39,262 nucleotides of DNA. Origin: CAIKMD01 sp035277525 (lineage in GTDB: Bacteria; Pseudomonadota; Alphaproteobacteria; ATCC43930; CGMCC-115725). Below, piece by piece: positions 31,830-39,262 of the stretch (positions are counted from its first letter, which is position 1; each line of letters begins with the position of its first letter). The stretch lies in NCBI GenBank assembly GCA_035277525.1, contig DATEKH010000132.1, positions 1 through 39,262 of the forward strand, read 5' to 3'. A program made the translations under genes and the position numbers. Below the pieces are notes generated by a model that made no database searches, was not told where the DNA came from, and saw only the letters and a program-made list of their open reading frames with translations.

Positions 31830-32147
31830 ATGAAGTTGGCCGGGATCGCCAGGAGCCGGAGAGTTTTCATGGGCGCGACGGCCGCCGCGGGCCTGGCCGC
31901 GATCGCCTGGCCCGCCCTTGCCAAGGCGGATGCGCGCGAAGCGTATCTGATTATCATCAATGCCAAGGTCTACACGGTCGATGACCGGCTGCCGAGGGCG
32001 CAAGCCTTTGCGATCAAGAACGGGCGCTTCATGTCCGTCGGCCGCACCGCCGATATCAGATCCTTGGCGCGCGAGCAGACACGAATCATCAAGGACATCA
32101 AGATCGAGCGAACCTATACCGGCGGCAGGATGGTCTATCAGGGATAA
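31830..32147 (+). CDS. Tat-exported miniature or truncated amidohydrolase (N- and C-terminal strands only)
   Basis: A 105-residue protein. A twin-arginine signal is clear: ARSRRVFMGATAAAGLAAI then AWPALAKADA, with cleavage likely after LAKA. The mature part begins LIIINAKVYTVDDRLPRAQA and AIKNGRFMSVGRTADIRSLA, exactly the N-terminal beta-sandwich of YtcJ-like amidohydrolases. It then passes, at about residue 88, straight into IKIERTYTGGRMVYQG, which looks like the C-terminal strand of the same enzymes. The whole metal-binding TIM barrel (several hundred residues) is absent, so no hydrolase activity is expected. Either an in-frame deletion remnant or a conserved miniature. ATG 31830 keeps the Tat motif; ATG 31869 has a better Shine-Dalgarno but would lose the twin arginines. 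Confidence 0.75.
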   Translation: MKLAGIARSRRVFMGATAAAGLAAIAWPALAKADAREAYLIIINAKVYTVDDRLPRAQAFAIKNGRFMSVGRTADIRSLAREQTRIIKDIKIERTYTGGRMVYQG

Positions 32148-32161
32148 GGCGAGATCGGGCC

Positions 32162-33106
32162 ATGAAACCTGTGAGCTTTGCATTGGCCTTGCTGGCGATA
32201 ATCCCGGCCCTCGCGGCGACCGCCGTTGCAGCGCCCGACAAGCTCCGCGTCGGCACGCCGGAGGCGGTCGGTTTTAATTTTTACATGCTCGATGCCGGGA
32301 TCGATCTCGGCATTTATCAAAAATACGATCTCGAGATCCAGAGGATCGATCTCCAAGGCGGCGCCAAACTCCATCAGGCGATGGCGGCGGGCGCGATCGA
32401 TATCGCGCTCGGCGGCGGCACCGATCTGGTATTCGTCGCCAAGGGCTCGCCCGAGAAGGCAGTGGCCATGCTCGGCACCAGCCCGGCGAATCTATCGATC
32501 CTCGTGCTGAATAATTCGCCGATCCACTCGATCGCTGATCTGAAGGGCAAGAAGATCGCCGCGACGACAGTTGGCTCGCTGACGAGTTGGTTCGCGCAGG
32601 AAATCGCGCGCCGCGAAGGTTGGGGCGTCGACGGCGTCACCTTGGTCTATCTCGGCGGGACCGAAAGCATGCTGGCCGGGCTTACCACCAAGACAGTCGA
32701 CGCCGCCTCCGGGAGCCTCGAAGTCGGACATATCCGCGGCAAATATCGCATGATCGTGAAAGGCGGGGAGTTCGTGCATGATTTCATCGCTTCGGCGATC
32801 TATGCCAGCAATGCAACCATCGCCGAACGCCCGGATGCCCTGCGGCGCTTCCTCAAGGCCTGGTTCGAGACGGTCGCCTATCTGCGCGACCACAAGCCCG
32901 AGGCGATTGCGCTGATGGCGAGGATCATGGCGGCGCCGGAGGGCGCGGTCGCCGAGATCTATGACGACGAGATTGCGTCGTTTCCGACCGACGGGCATTT
33001 CGACCGCCACTCGCTGCATATCGTCGAGCAAGCCTTGGTGGATTTTGGCCGCATCGATCGCATGCCCGACGACAGCACGCTGCTGACGGAAAAATTCCTG
33101 CCCTAA
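32162..33106 (+). CDS. ABC transporter substrate-binding protein, NMT1/SsuA type (orphan)
   Basis: A 314-residue exported binding protein with signal peptide MKPVSFALALLAIIPALAAT then AVAAPDK (cleavage near residue 23-24). Mature features are FNFYMLDAGIDLGIYQKYDL, GAIDIALGGGTDLVFVAKGS, and DLKGKKIAATTVGSLTSW at the hinge. It lies 14 bp after the small Tat gene and has no permease or ATPase next to it on its strand. It is similar in plan to the protein at the right edge (38.4-39.3 kb), both ending with a (T)E(K/A)(F/Y)LP motif. It may feed the SsuBC-like importer at 15.6-18.0 kb or one outside the window. The ligand is unknown. Confidence 0.9.
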   Translation: MKPVSFALALLAIIPALAATAVAAPDKLRVGTPEAVGFNFYMLDAGIDLGIYQKYDLEIQRIDLQGGAKLHQAMAAGAIDIALGGGTDLVFVAKGSPEKAVAMLGTSPANLSILVLNNSPIHSIADLKGKKIAATTVGSLTSWFAQEIARREGWGVDGVTLVYLGGTESMLAGLTTKTVDAASGSLEVGHIRGKYRMIVKGGEFVHDFIASAIYASNATIAERPDALRRFLKAWFETVAYLRDHKPEAIALMARIMAAPEGAVAEIYDDEIASFPTDGHFDRHSLHIVEQALVDFGRIDRMPDDSTLLTEKFLP

Positions 33107-33152
33107 GGGCAATTCCCCTTCGCGCGCATGCGACACCGAGGCTTAGCTCGCT

Positions 33153-34895
33153 CTACGAACGCTCGCCGATGCCGAAACGCAGCCCGAGGAGGCGGCTGGC
33201 GACCGCCACGCCGGTGCTGAGCCCCACGAGGACGATACCGATGACGCTCGCGGTTTCGAGGTCGCCGGCTTCGATGTATTTCAATTGGAACACCGCGAGG
33301 GTTTGCGTGGCGTGCGAGGACAGCAGCACCGCCGTGCTGACGCCTCGCGTGGCGGCGACGAATTCGAGAATACCGACCGCCGCCACGGTCGGCGCGATCA
33401 TCGGGATGACGATCTTGCGCAACGTCGCAAACCGCGTCGCGCCCCCAGCCTGGGCTGCTTCCTCGAGTTCGGGCGAGAGTTGCATGATCGCGGCCTTGCT
33501 GATCTGCACGCCGAGCGCCATTCCGCCGAGTGTGAAGGCGAGCACAAGTCCGAGCGGATGGCCGTAAATCCGATTGAGGCCAGGCGTGCGCAGAAACACC
33601 CAGAGAAGCGCGAGGCCGATCACGATCCCGGGAACCGTGGTCGGCAGCCAGGTCAAGAAATCGAGCAATCCGCGGCCGCTGTAGCGCGCGCGCACGATGA
33701 GATAGGCGATCGGCGGAAAGGCTGCCATCGACAACACCGCCGTCGCAGCGGCGACGACGAGCGTGTCTCGCAGCGAGCCAAGGAACAACGGATCCTGCAG
33801 CACGCTCGTCCAATGCACGAGGGTGAAAGCGCCGTCCGGCACGTCGAAATAGCCGAATACCTGCATGAAGCTGCCCAAGAGCATGAAAGCGACGGGCAGC
33901 ACCGTCATGACGCCAAGAAGCAGCAGGATGAGCGCGAAGACAGGCCAGCGCCAGCGCCCGAGATCCGCTGTCCTGAGCACGAATTTTCCGGCGACGGTGG
34001 CACGCCCGCGCCGCCGCGCGATCGTCTGCTGCGCGGCGACGAAAGGCGCCATCAGCGCGATGCCGGCGATGCTGAGCGCGAAAGCTGCGCCATAGGTCGG
34101 CGGCGAATCGAAGACATGCTGGTAGATGGCGGTGCTGAACACCGCGATCTTTGCTGGCGGGCCGAGGATCAGCTCGATCTCGAACGCTTCGAGCGAGCGG
34201 ATTGTGCCGAGCAGCACCACGACGAGGATGGTGGGTGCGAGCACTGGCAGGATGATGCGGGTGAGCGTCGCAACCGTACCCGAACCGGCAACCCGCGCCA
34301 TTTCCAAGAGCGAGGAATCGATGTTGCGGAAGGCCGGCGTGAACAGCATCACCTGCACCGCAAGCGTGTTGGTCATCAGATGCACGAAGATGATGCCCCA
34401 CCAGGAATAAATCTCGAAAGGCGGGTCGCTCGCCCAGCCGAGTGCGAGCACAAGGCGATTGATCAAGCCGCTATGGCCGTCGAGCAGGAAAATCCAGCCG
34501 ACGAGGACTGGCAGCGTGGGGAGAAAGAAGGATACCCAGAAGCCGAATTCGAGCCAGCCCCGGCCCGGCAAGTTGGTTCGTGCCAGCAGCCAAGCGAGCC
34601 CGATTGCGATGACGAAAGCGAGCGCCTGGCGCGTTGCCGTGAGGGTGAGCGTGTTGACGATCGCGTTCCGAAGATTGGCATCGGCGAATGCCGAGATCCA
34701 ATTGCCAAAGCCGAAGCTTGTCGCCTGGCCGTAGGTCCCGACCTGAAGGCTGGCCGAGACGAGAAAGCCCAACGGATACAGCACGAAAAGTGCAATAACG
34801 CCGAGCACGAGCGCGAAGAGCAGCTTGAGCGGCGAGGGCGCGCGGCGCCGCGCCGGCGCGGCTTCACCCCGACCCTCCAGAGCCGCGGAGGTCAT
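33153..34895 (-). CDS. Fused double-domain ABC transporter permease (FbpB/iron-type)
   Basis: A 580-residue inner-membrane protein made of two BPD_transp_1 permease domains in tandem (about 20-290 and 315-578), as in FbpB/AfuB-type importers. Each half has an EAA loop for the ATPase: LLEMARVAGSGTVATLTRII (196-215) and EEAAQAGGATRFATLRKIVI (478-497). Start ATG 34895 is chosen because upstream codons lack membrane or family character and would overlap the binding-protein gene; Shine-Dalgarno is poor and coupling to the upstream stop (28 bp away) is likely. It is last in an operon after a Rieske oxygenase and a binding protein. No ATPase gene follows: the next gene is on the opposite strand. Confidence 0.92.
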   Translation of the reverse strand: MTSAALEGRGEAAPARRRAPSPLKLLFALVLGVIALFVLYPLGFLVSASLQVGTYGQATSFGFGNWISAFADANLRNAIVNTLTLTATRQALAFVIAIGLAWLLARTNLPGRGWLEFGFWVSFFLPTLPVLVGWIFLLDGHSGLINRLVLALGWASDPPFEIYSWWGIIFVHLMTNTLAVQVMLFTPAFRNIDSSLLEMARVAGSGTVATLTRIILPVLAPTILVVVLLGTIRSLEAFEIELILGPPAKIAVFSTAIYQHVFDSPPTYGAAFALSIAGIALMAPFVAAQQTIARRRGRATVAGKFVLRTADLGRWRWPVFALILLLLGVMTVLPVAFMLLGSFMQVFGYFDVPDGAFTLVHWTSVLQDPLFLGSLRDTLVVAAATAVLSMAAFPPIAYLIVRARYSGRGLLDFLTWLPTTVPGIVIGLALLWVFLRTPGLNRIYGHPLGLVLAFTLGGMALGVQISKAAIMQLSPELEEAAQAGGATRFATLRKIVIPMIAPTVAAVGILEFVAATRGVSTAVLLSSHATQTLAVFQLKYIEAGDLETASVIGIVLVGLSTGVAVASRLLGLRFGIGERS

Positions 34896-34923
34896 CCGCG
34901 CGACGCTGTCGCCGCAGACATGA

Positions 34924-36066
34924 TCAATATCCCGCTTGGCGTGCGAGCTCGATAACCTTGCGCTGAAGCCGCAGCCCCTCATCGCTGTCCGTCATGAGGC
35001 CCTTGCCTTGCAGCCAGCCGGCCTCGAATCCGGCGAGCGTCTTCTTCTGCAAATCGGGATCGGGGTTGATCGCATCCTTGCGCCGGCTGACGCTTTGCTG
35101 GCCGGTCGCAATGTAGGAACGCACGACCGCCTCCTGCCCCGCTTTCGAGAGATACCAATTCACGAACACGATCGCCGCGTCGCGATCCGGCGGGTTCTTC
35201 GGGATCGAGACCGAGCGGCCGGTGCCGGTCGGCGGATAGCCGCAAAGATTCTGACCGACCGGCGCCTCGATCTTGCGCTTGAGCTTGGTCTTGAGCCCGT
35301 CGAGATAGCTGCCCTCGGCCCCGACCGTCACCGCATAGCGGCCTCGCACCAGCCAATCGGCGACCGTACGGAATTCGGCCGACGCGATCGGCTGCTGCGC
35401 GAAGAAGGCGCGCACATATGCCTCCCATCTCGCATCCGACTCGAAAGCCGGGCGATAGCAGGTCAGCGCAATGCTGAGATTGGCCGGTCGCCCGGGATAA
35501 TAGATGCCGAACTTGCCTTTCCATTCCGGCTTTAGGAGGTCCGGCCAATCATTCACCGCGCTCGGCGGAACCTTGTCACGGTCGACATCGATCCCGACCG
35601 CGAGATTGGAGATCCCGTCATAAAACACATAGAGCGGGTCCATTGGCACATGGGCCGTCAGGCCGCCATACCATTTCGCATCGTCATCGACATCGGGGCG
35701 GACGAGAAAAGGCAGGATCGGCTCGAGCCCATGCGCCGGCTCGAGCACGAGCCGCACGTTGTTCACCGGCTGCAGCAGCACGTCCCAATTGAATTGGCCA
35801 TTCTGCTGCTCGGTCAAGATTTTCGGGATCACGGCATCGGGCCGGCCGGGGCTCGCCTCGACGCGAATGCCGTACTCCTTCTCGAATTGGCGCAGCACCG
35901 GCTCGACGCCCGCATCGGTGAAATGCGAGATGACGACCTTGCCCTCCTGCTTGGCGGCGACGACGATCTTGTTCCAGTCCGCGTCGGAAACCGGCGCGGC
36001 GGAGACCGGCGCCGCAGCGGCAATGAGCCAGGCCGCGGCGAGCCAGGCGCAGGCCTCGCGCGACAT
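34924..36066 (-). CDS. ABC transporter substrate-binding protein, FbpA/type 2 (iron/polyamine/phosphonate-like)
   Basis: A 380-residue exported binding protein: signal peptide MSREACAWLAAAWLIAAAAP ending VSAAPVS (cleavage after about residue 23), then DADWNKIVVAAKQEGKVVIS, typical of the extracellular solute-binding family 1 proteins linked to ferric iron, thiamine, polyamine or 2-aminoethylphosphonate systems. Further landmarks are FEKEYGIRVEASPGRPDAVI and NPPDRDAAIVFVNWYLSKAG near the C terminus. The Tyr pair used for ferric binding in FbpA is not obvious, so iron is not certain. It starts 7 bp after a Rieske oxygenase stop and ends 28 bp before the fused permease, so these three genes form one operon and the ligand may be the oxygenase substrate. 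Confidence 0.88.
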   Translation of the reverse strand: MSREACAWLAAAWLIAAAAPVSAAPVSDADWNKIVVAAKQEGKVVISHFTDAGVEPVLRQFEKEYGIRVEASPGRPDAVIPKILTEQQNGQFNWDVLLQPVNNVRLVLEPAHGLEPILPFLVRPDVDDDAKWYGGLTAHVPMDPLYVFYDGISNLAVGIDVDRDKVPPSAVNDWPDLLKPEWKGKFGIYYPGRPANLSIALTCYRPAFESDARWEAYVRAFFAQQPIASAEFRTVADWLVRGRYAVTVGAEGSYLDGLKTKLKRKIEAPVGQNLCGYPPTGTGRSVSIPKNPPDRDAAIVFVNWYLSKAGQEAVVRSYIATGQQSVSRRKDAINPDPDLQKKTLAGFEAGWLQGKGLMTDSDEGLRLQRKVIELARQAGY

Positions 36067-36073
36067 GCGCGGT

Positions 36074-37384
36074 TCAGCTCCGCTGTGCCGGCGCGCCTTC
36101 CGCGACGAGCGCGGCGCCGGCGCTCTTGCCGATGGTCTCCGGATTCATCAGCGGCAGCAGCTCGTTGCGCCAATTCGTCGCCTTCGGTACCACGAGCTCG
36201 GCGGCGCGCGCCTCGTAATAGCTTGTGCCGGTGCCCGGCGGATCGCCGCCGCGCTCGACGGTTTCCATCGCTTCGAGCAGAAGCTTGCGTGTCGCCACCA
36301 CCGCCTTGTCGGCAGGGCCGAGATTTTCGCGGCTGCGATCAACGATCCGCCCCATGCTTTCCTGCACGGCGCGGTCCTGCTGGTTGATGCCGGCGATGCC
36401 GCTGAAGGTCTCGGTGCGCTGCATCGCGCGGTCGATGCCCCAATCATTGCTGCGATTGCGGATCGAGCGGAAGCCGTCTTTTACGTCGACATGCGTGCCA
36501 TAGGCATTGCCGCTCGTATCCGATACCTCGCGCTCGCCGATCGGCTCATCTCCGTAGCTGTGGTAGAAGTTCCAGACCATGCAGCTCTCGTCGTCCCTCG
36601 GCACCCAATAATGACCATGGACCTCCTGCTTTCCGGGGCCGGGCGGGCGCAGCTGCGTGAACGGCATCACGAAGTGATAGCCGCGGACATAGAGGTTCTC
36701 TCCCAAGGGACGGATACCGTAATAGCGGTAGCCGTAATCGGTGAAATCGACTTCGAGCGACGGCGCGCTGCCCTGCACGCCGGGATTATCCGGCGCAATG
36801 CCGGGTTGCTTTGCGTCCTTCTTCAGCGCGCGGTGCAGAATGGTGAAGTGCGACGTGTCGATGCCGCCCTCCAGCGCCTGGAGCCAGTTGCATTCCTCCA
36901 CGACCTTGCTGACCGCACGATGTGACGCCGCCATCTGTGTCCATTCGAATTTCGGCGGCGCCGGTCGCTTCTCGGGCGGGCCCATATAGGCCCAGATCGC
37001 GCCGCTCATCTCATGCGTCGGATAGGCCACGGCCTTGATCTTCGACGCGAATTGGCGCGGCTCGTTCATCTGATCGACGCATTGGCCGGACACGTCGAAT
37101 TTCCAGCCGTGATAGGCGCAGCGCAGCCCGTTCTCCTCGTTGCGGCCGAGCCAGAGCGAGGCGCGCCGATGCGGGCAGAATTCCTCGATCAGCCCGATGC
37201 GCCCGTCGCTCGTGCGAAATGCGACGAGCTCCTCGCCCAACAGCTTCACCCTGACCGGCGGGCAATCGGGCTCGGGCAGCTCCCAGGACAGGAGCGCCGG
37301 CAGCCAGTAGCGCCGCATGGTTTCGCCCATCGGCGTTCCGGGACCCACGCGCGTCAGACGCTCGTTCTCTTGTCTGGTGACCAT
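36074..37384 (-). CDS. Rieske non-heme iron oxygenase, phthalate-dioxygenase-like (alpha subunit)
   Basis: A 436-residue oxygenase subunit, closely parallel to the one at 11.0-12.3 kb (shared layout MRRxWLPALLS, PPVRVxLLGE.LVAFR). Rieske ligands are Cys70/His72 in EFCPHRRAS and Cys89/His92 in CAYHGWKFD; the mononuclear iron site is EGGIDTSHFTILH with Asp176, His179 and His184. Start ATG 37384 has GGAGGAA 8 nt upstream. It heads a three-gene operon with an FbpA-type binding protein and a fused permease, and is divergent from an alpha/beta hydrolase gene 173 bp away. An ester or amide hydrolase beside an oxygenase suits stepwise breakdown of an aromatic ester, but this is inference. No reductase gene is nearby. 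Confidence 0.92.
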   Translation of the reverse strand: MVTRQENERLTRVGPGTPMGETMRRYWLPALLSWELPEPDCPPVRVKLLGEELVAFRTSDGRIGLIEEFCPHRRASLWLGRNEENGLRCAYHGWKFDVSGQCVDQMNEPRQFASKIKAVAYPTHEMSGAIWAYMGPPEKRPAPPKFEWTQMAASHRAVSKVVEECNWLQALEGGIDTSHFTILHRALKKDAKQPGIAPDNPGVQGSAPSLEVDFTDYGYRYYGIRPLGENLYVRGYHFVMPFTQLRPPGPGKQEVHGHYWVPRDDESCMVWNFYHSYGDEPIGEREVSDTSGNAYGTHVDVKDGFRSIRNRSNDWGIDRAMQRTETFSGIAGINQQDRAVQESMGRIVDRSRENLGPADKAVVATRKLLLEAMETVERGGDPPGTGTSYYEARAAELVVPKATNWRNELLPLMNPETIGKSAGAALVAEGAPAQRS

Positions 37385-37557
37385 GATGCGCTTCCTCCAA
37401 CAATATCGCCCGAAATAGATTGCGCTATGCGATCAATGCTCCCTGATTTGCGTTTTTCTTGTCTATCGGCGGGAGCTTTGCGCCGATCGTATCACTTTAT
37501 CCCCAGACCGACGATGGCCAATTGACAGCACCCGCCATGTTTCCGGACAATTGCCGC
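37385..37557. promoter_or_regulatory. Divergent promoter region, Rieske/ABC operon versus alpha/beta hydrolase
   Basis: This 173-bp interval holds promoters in both directions. GGAGGAA before the Rieske start is clear on the minus strand; the hydrolase side has only a weak CCGGA. The stretch around 37415-37440 and a T-rich patch near 37449-37462 (GCGTTTTTCTTGTC) are the AT-richest parts, but no -35/-10 pair was assigned. Confidence 0.35.
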
Positions 37558-38352
37558 ATGGTTGAGCCGATCTACTCGACGGTCGCGATCTGCGGCGCGT
37601 CGATCCCGTTGAAGCGCGCCGGCGCAGGCCAGCCGATGGTGGTGCTGCATGGCAGCGGCGGCTCGCCGCGCTTCTTGCCGGCGATGCAGGCGCTGGCGCA
37701 ACGCTTCGAGGTGTTCATACCGCAGGCGCCCGGCTTTGGCGGCACGCCGGTTCCGTCCTGGCTCGAGAGAATATCGGACCTGGCGAATTTCTATCTCGAA
37801 TTCCTCGAGATGTTCGATCTGCGGAATGTCCATCTCGTGGGCTTGTCGCTTGGCGGCTGGACCGCGGCCGAGCTGGCGGTGCGAAACGCAAGCCGCCTCG
37901 CCTCGCTGACGCTGATGGATGCGCCTGGAATTACGGTGCCGGGGCTCGAGCCACGCGACCCCTCGCAGCTCACCGAGGAGCAGGCAATCCGCAACACCTA
38001 TTTCGACCCCAAGCTTGCCGACGAGGCCCTGGCGCGCGCCTTCAATCCTGCGAACGAAAGCGTGCGCCGCGCCAATCAGCGCATCGTCGCGAAGCTCGCC
38101 TGGGAGCAAAATTATCACGATCCGCAGCTGCAGCGCTGGCTGCATCGCATCCGCATCCCGACGCTCATCCTCTGGGGCGAGAACGATCGGCTGTTTCCTC
38201 CAGCCTATGGCGAGGCTTGGGCAAAAGCGATTGCCGGCGCCCGTCTCGTCGTGCTGCCGCGCTGCGGCCATTTGCCGATTCAGGAACAGCCCGAGGAATT
38301 CGCCGCCTGCGTCGCCGAATTCTGCGCAAAGGCTCGATCCGGGACCGGTTAA
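37558..38352 (+). CDS. Alpha/beta hydrolase with complete catalytic triad
   Basis: A 264-residue alpha/beta hydrolase with all expected elements: oxyanion loop VVLHGSGGSPRF (28-39), nucleophile elbow VGLSLGGW with Ser97, Asp210 in WGENDRLFPP and His238 in CGHLPIQEQP. The motif spacing matches meta-cleavage-product hydrolases and related esterases, but also epoxide hydrolases, dehalogenases (which would have Asp at the elbow) and plain esterases. The ATG at 37558 gives MVEPIYSTVAICG; ATG 37537 is possible, and both lack a strong Shine-Dalgarno. It is divergent from a Rieske oxygenase operon and converges with a binding-protein gene 21 bp downstream, so a role in hydrolysing the imported or oxidised compound is plausible. 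Confidence 0.88.
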   Translation: MVEPIYSTVAICGASIPLKRAGAGQPMVVLHGSGGSPRFLPAMQALAQRFEVFIPQAPGFGGTPVPSWLERISDLANFYLEFLEMFDLRNVHLVGLSLGGWTAAELAVRNASRLASLTLMDAPGITVPGLEPRDPSQLTEEQAIRNTYFDPKLADEALARAFNPANESVRRANQRIVAKLAWEQNYHDPQLQRWLHRIRIPTLILWGENDRLFPPAYGEAWAKAIAGARLVVLPRCGHLPIQEQPEEFAACVAEFCAKARSGTG

Positions 38353-38373
38353 GGCGCGGCTGCGCTCCTCCCC

Positions 38374-39262
38374 TCAGGGAAGATAGGCTTCGGTATAGAG
38401 CTTTGACATGTCCGGCGCGCTATCGAGCGCCTTGAGCTCGACGAAAGACCGCCGCAAGGTCGCGAGCGATTGAGGATCGAAGCGGCAGCTCGGGTTGTAC
38501 ATGCCCTTGACGATGTCGTAGAGCCGCGTCTCCACGCTTTCGGGATAGCCGGTCACCTTCATCCAGCTCTTGACCGCCGCTTCCCTGTGCGAGAGGACGA
38601 AGTTGGTGGACTCGATCCACGCGGCAAGAAAGGCGCGCAACGCATCGGGATTGGTTTTGACCAGACGGTTCGACGCGTAGAGCGTGCCCGATGCCATGTT
38701 GTCGACGAAGTCCGACACCGGTACGAGCAGACGCCCGACATGCCGCTGCGCTTCGACCAGGAACGACGCCGTTCCGCCGACATACGCGTCGATCTGATGG
38801 GTGCGGAAAGCTGCGGTCGAGGCCGCGATCCCGCCGCCGACGGCAACGCGCGTGACCCCGTTCGGTCCCCAGCCCTTTTTACGAGCGAGCTCCATCGCGA
38901 CCCAGTCGGTCAGGGTGCCGGGGTTGGAGACGCCGATTTTCTTGCCCTTGAGCTCATCGACCGTCTGGATCGGCGAATCCCAAGGCAGGCCGATGCTGAA
39001 ATAAGGCAGCGTCGTCGTGCTTTCACACACGGCGATCATGGGCGCGCCCTTGGCGACGAACGACATCTGCGTTCCCGCGCCGATCGCGACATCAATGCTG
39101 TTCGCAGTCAGCGCCTGAACGATCCGGCTGCCGCCGCCCGTGAAATCCTGGATTTGCAGGTCAAGCCCGTGCTTTTTGAACAAGCCGGCGTCGTAACCCA
39201 CATTGACGGTCATGATCGATTCCGCCTCGGGATTGGCTTTGCCGACGACGAGGGTCGTATCC
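38374..39262 (-). CDS. ABC transporter substrate-binding protein, NMT1/SsuA type (cut by right edge)
   Basis: The reading frame stays open from its stop at 38374 to the right edge (296 codons), so the N terminus and signal peptide lie outside the window; an internal ATG at 39213 is not the true start. Upstream of that Met the frame reads TLVVGKANPEAESI, the typical first strand of a mature binding protein. Other landmarks are NVGYDAGLFKKHGL, IDVAIGAGTQMSFVAKGAP and the hinge DELKGKKIGVSNPGTLTDW. It has the same plan as the orphan binding protein at 32.2-33.1 kb. Its permease and ATPase, if linked, would be beyond the edge. The ligand is unknown. Confidence 0.9.
   Translation of the reverse strand, partial: DTTLVVGKANPEAESIMTVNVGYDAGLFKKHGLDLQIQDFTGGGSRIVQALTANSIDVAIGAGTQMSFVAKGAPMIAVCESTTTLPYFSIGLPWDSPIQTVDELKGKKIGVSNPGTLTDWVAMELARKKGWGPNGVTRVAVGGGIAASTAAFRTHQIDAYVGGTASFLVEAQRHVGRLLVPVSDFVDNMASGTLYASNRLVKTNPDALRAFLAAWIESTNFVLSHREAAVKSWMKVTGYPESVETRLYDIVKGMYNPSCRFDPQSLATLRRSFVELKALDSAPDMSKLYTEAYLP

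Noticed and set aside
33285..34955. Long open frame (about 556 codons) on the plus strand opposite the fused permease
   Set aside because: Highly charged, no hydrophobic or domain structure; mirrors the codon pattern of the real membrane-protein gene on the minus strand.
37418..37437. Apparent palindrome GATTGCGCTATGCGATCAAT in the divergent region before the last hydrolase
   Set aside because: Only CGC/GCG and ATTG/CAAT pair, and the arms are out of register by two bases; not convincing as an operator.
1..39262. CRISPR array, integrase, transposase, tRNA or rRNA
   Set aside because: No regularly spaced direct repeats, recombinase motifs, cloverleaf sequences or rRNA-like stretches were seen on either strand.

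Overview
The window is GC-rich, gene-dense DNA from what is most likely an alphaproteobacterium of the Hyphomicrobiales (Bradyrhizobium / Rhodoplanes / Beijerinckiaceae-like). This rests on codon choice, the protein families (DUF1127, a Nu-class YghU glutathione transferase, HyuA/HyuB, many NMT1/SsuA-type binding proteins, phthalate-dioxygenase-like Rieske oxygenases) and a stacked-hairpin interspersed repeat of the kind common in that order. The placement is inference; there is no rRNA or tRNA in the window to confirm it.

Almost everything from 4 kb onward looks like accessory catabolism: import and oxidative breakdown of aromatic or other xenobiotic-like acids. Layout: (1) 1-2.4 kb, minus strand: start of a PAS protein, a HhH-GPD base-excision glycosylase, a thiolase. 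(2) 2.4-2.8 kb: intergenic DNA with a 166-bp MITE-like repeat. (3) 2.8-3.9 kb, plus: a DUF1127 protein overlapping a 2-oxoglutarate/Fe(II) dioxygenase. (4) 4.0-9.6 kb: a compact candidate aromatic-acid module, with a minus-strand operon (MFS importer, LLM flavin monooxygenase, 4,5-dihydroxyphthalate-decarboxylase-like protein) divergent from a gentisate-dioxygenase-like cupin that overlaps an isocitrate lyase/PEP mutase-family gene. (5) 9.7-14.2 kb, minus: a second module with a serine-less alpha/beta hydrolase homologue, a class II aldolase-family protein, a Rieske oxygenase and a MetE-core zinc alkyltransferase homologue. (6) 14.3-19.9 kb, plus: a Rieske oxygenase heading a complete SsuABC/TauABC-like ABC importer operon, then a YghU-type glutathione transferase. 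(7) 19.9-25.8 kb: hyuA (minus) and hyuB (plus) divergently placed, then a second MetE-core homologue and an isochorismatase-family amidase. (8) 25.9-29.7 kb, minus: a Baeyer-Villiger-type flavoprotein followed by an orphan CoxL/XdhB-type molybdopterin subunit. (9) 30.0-33.1 kb, plus: a 3-hydroxyisobutyrate-dehydrogenase-family protein, a nucleotidyltransferase-fold protein, a Tat-exported remnant or miniature of an amidohydrolase, and an orphan binding protein. (10) 33.2-37.4 kb, minus: a third Rieske oxygenase followed by an FbpA-type binding protein and a fused double permease with no ATPase. (11) 37.6 kb to the end: an intact alpha/beta hydrolase, and another NMT1-type binding protein cut by the right edge.

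The unifying pattern is oxygenase genes co-transcribed with their own uptake systems, plus homologues of both known kinds of dihydroxyphthalate decarboxylase (periplasmic-binding-protein fold and class II aldolase fold). Aromatic carboxylate or dicarboxylate degradation is therefore the best working idea. There is no DNA-binding transcription factor, no Rieske reductase or ferredoxin, no flavin reductase and no molybdoenzyme FeS/FAD subunit in the window, so regulators and redox partners must be elsewhere. No CRISPR, integrase, transposase, rRNA or tRNA was seen. Besides the 2.4-2.8 kb region, no gene-free stretch exceeds 300 bases.
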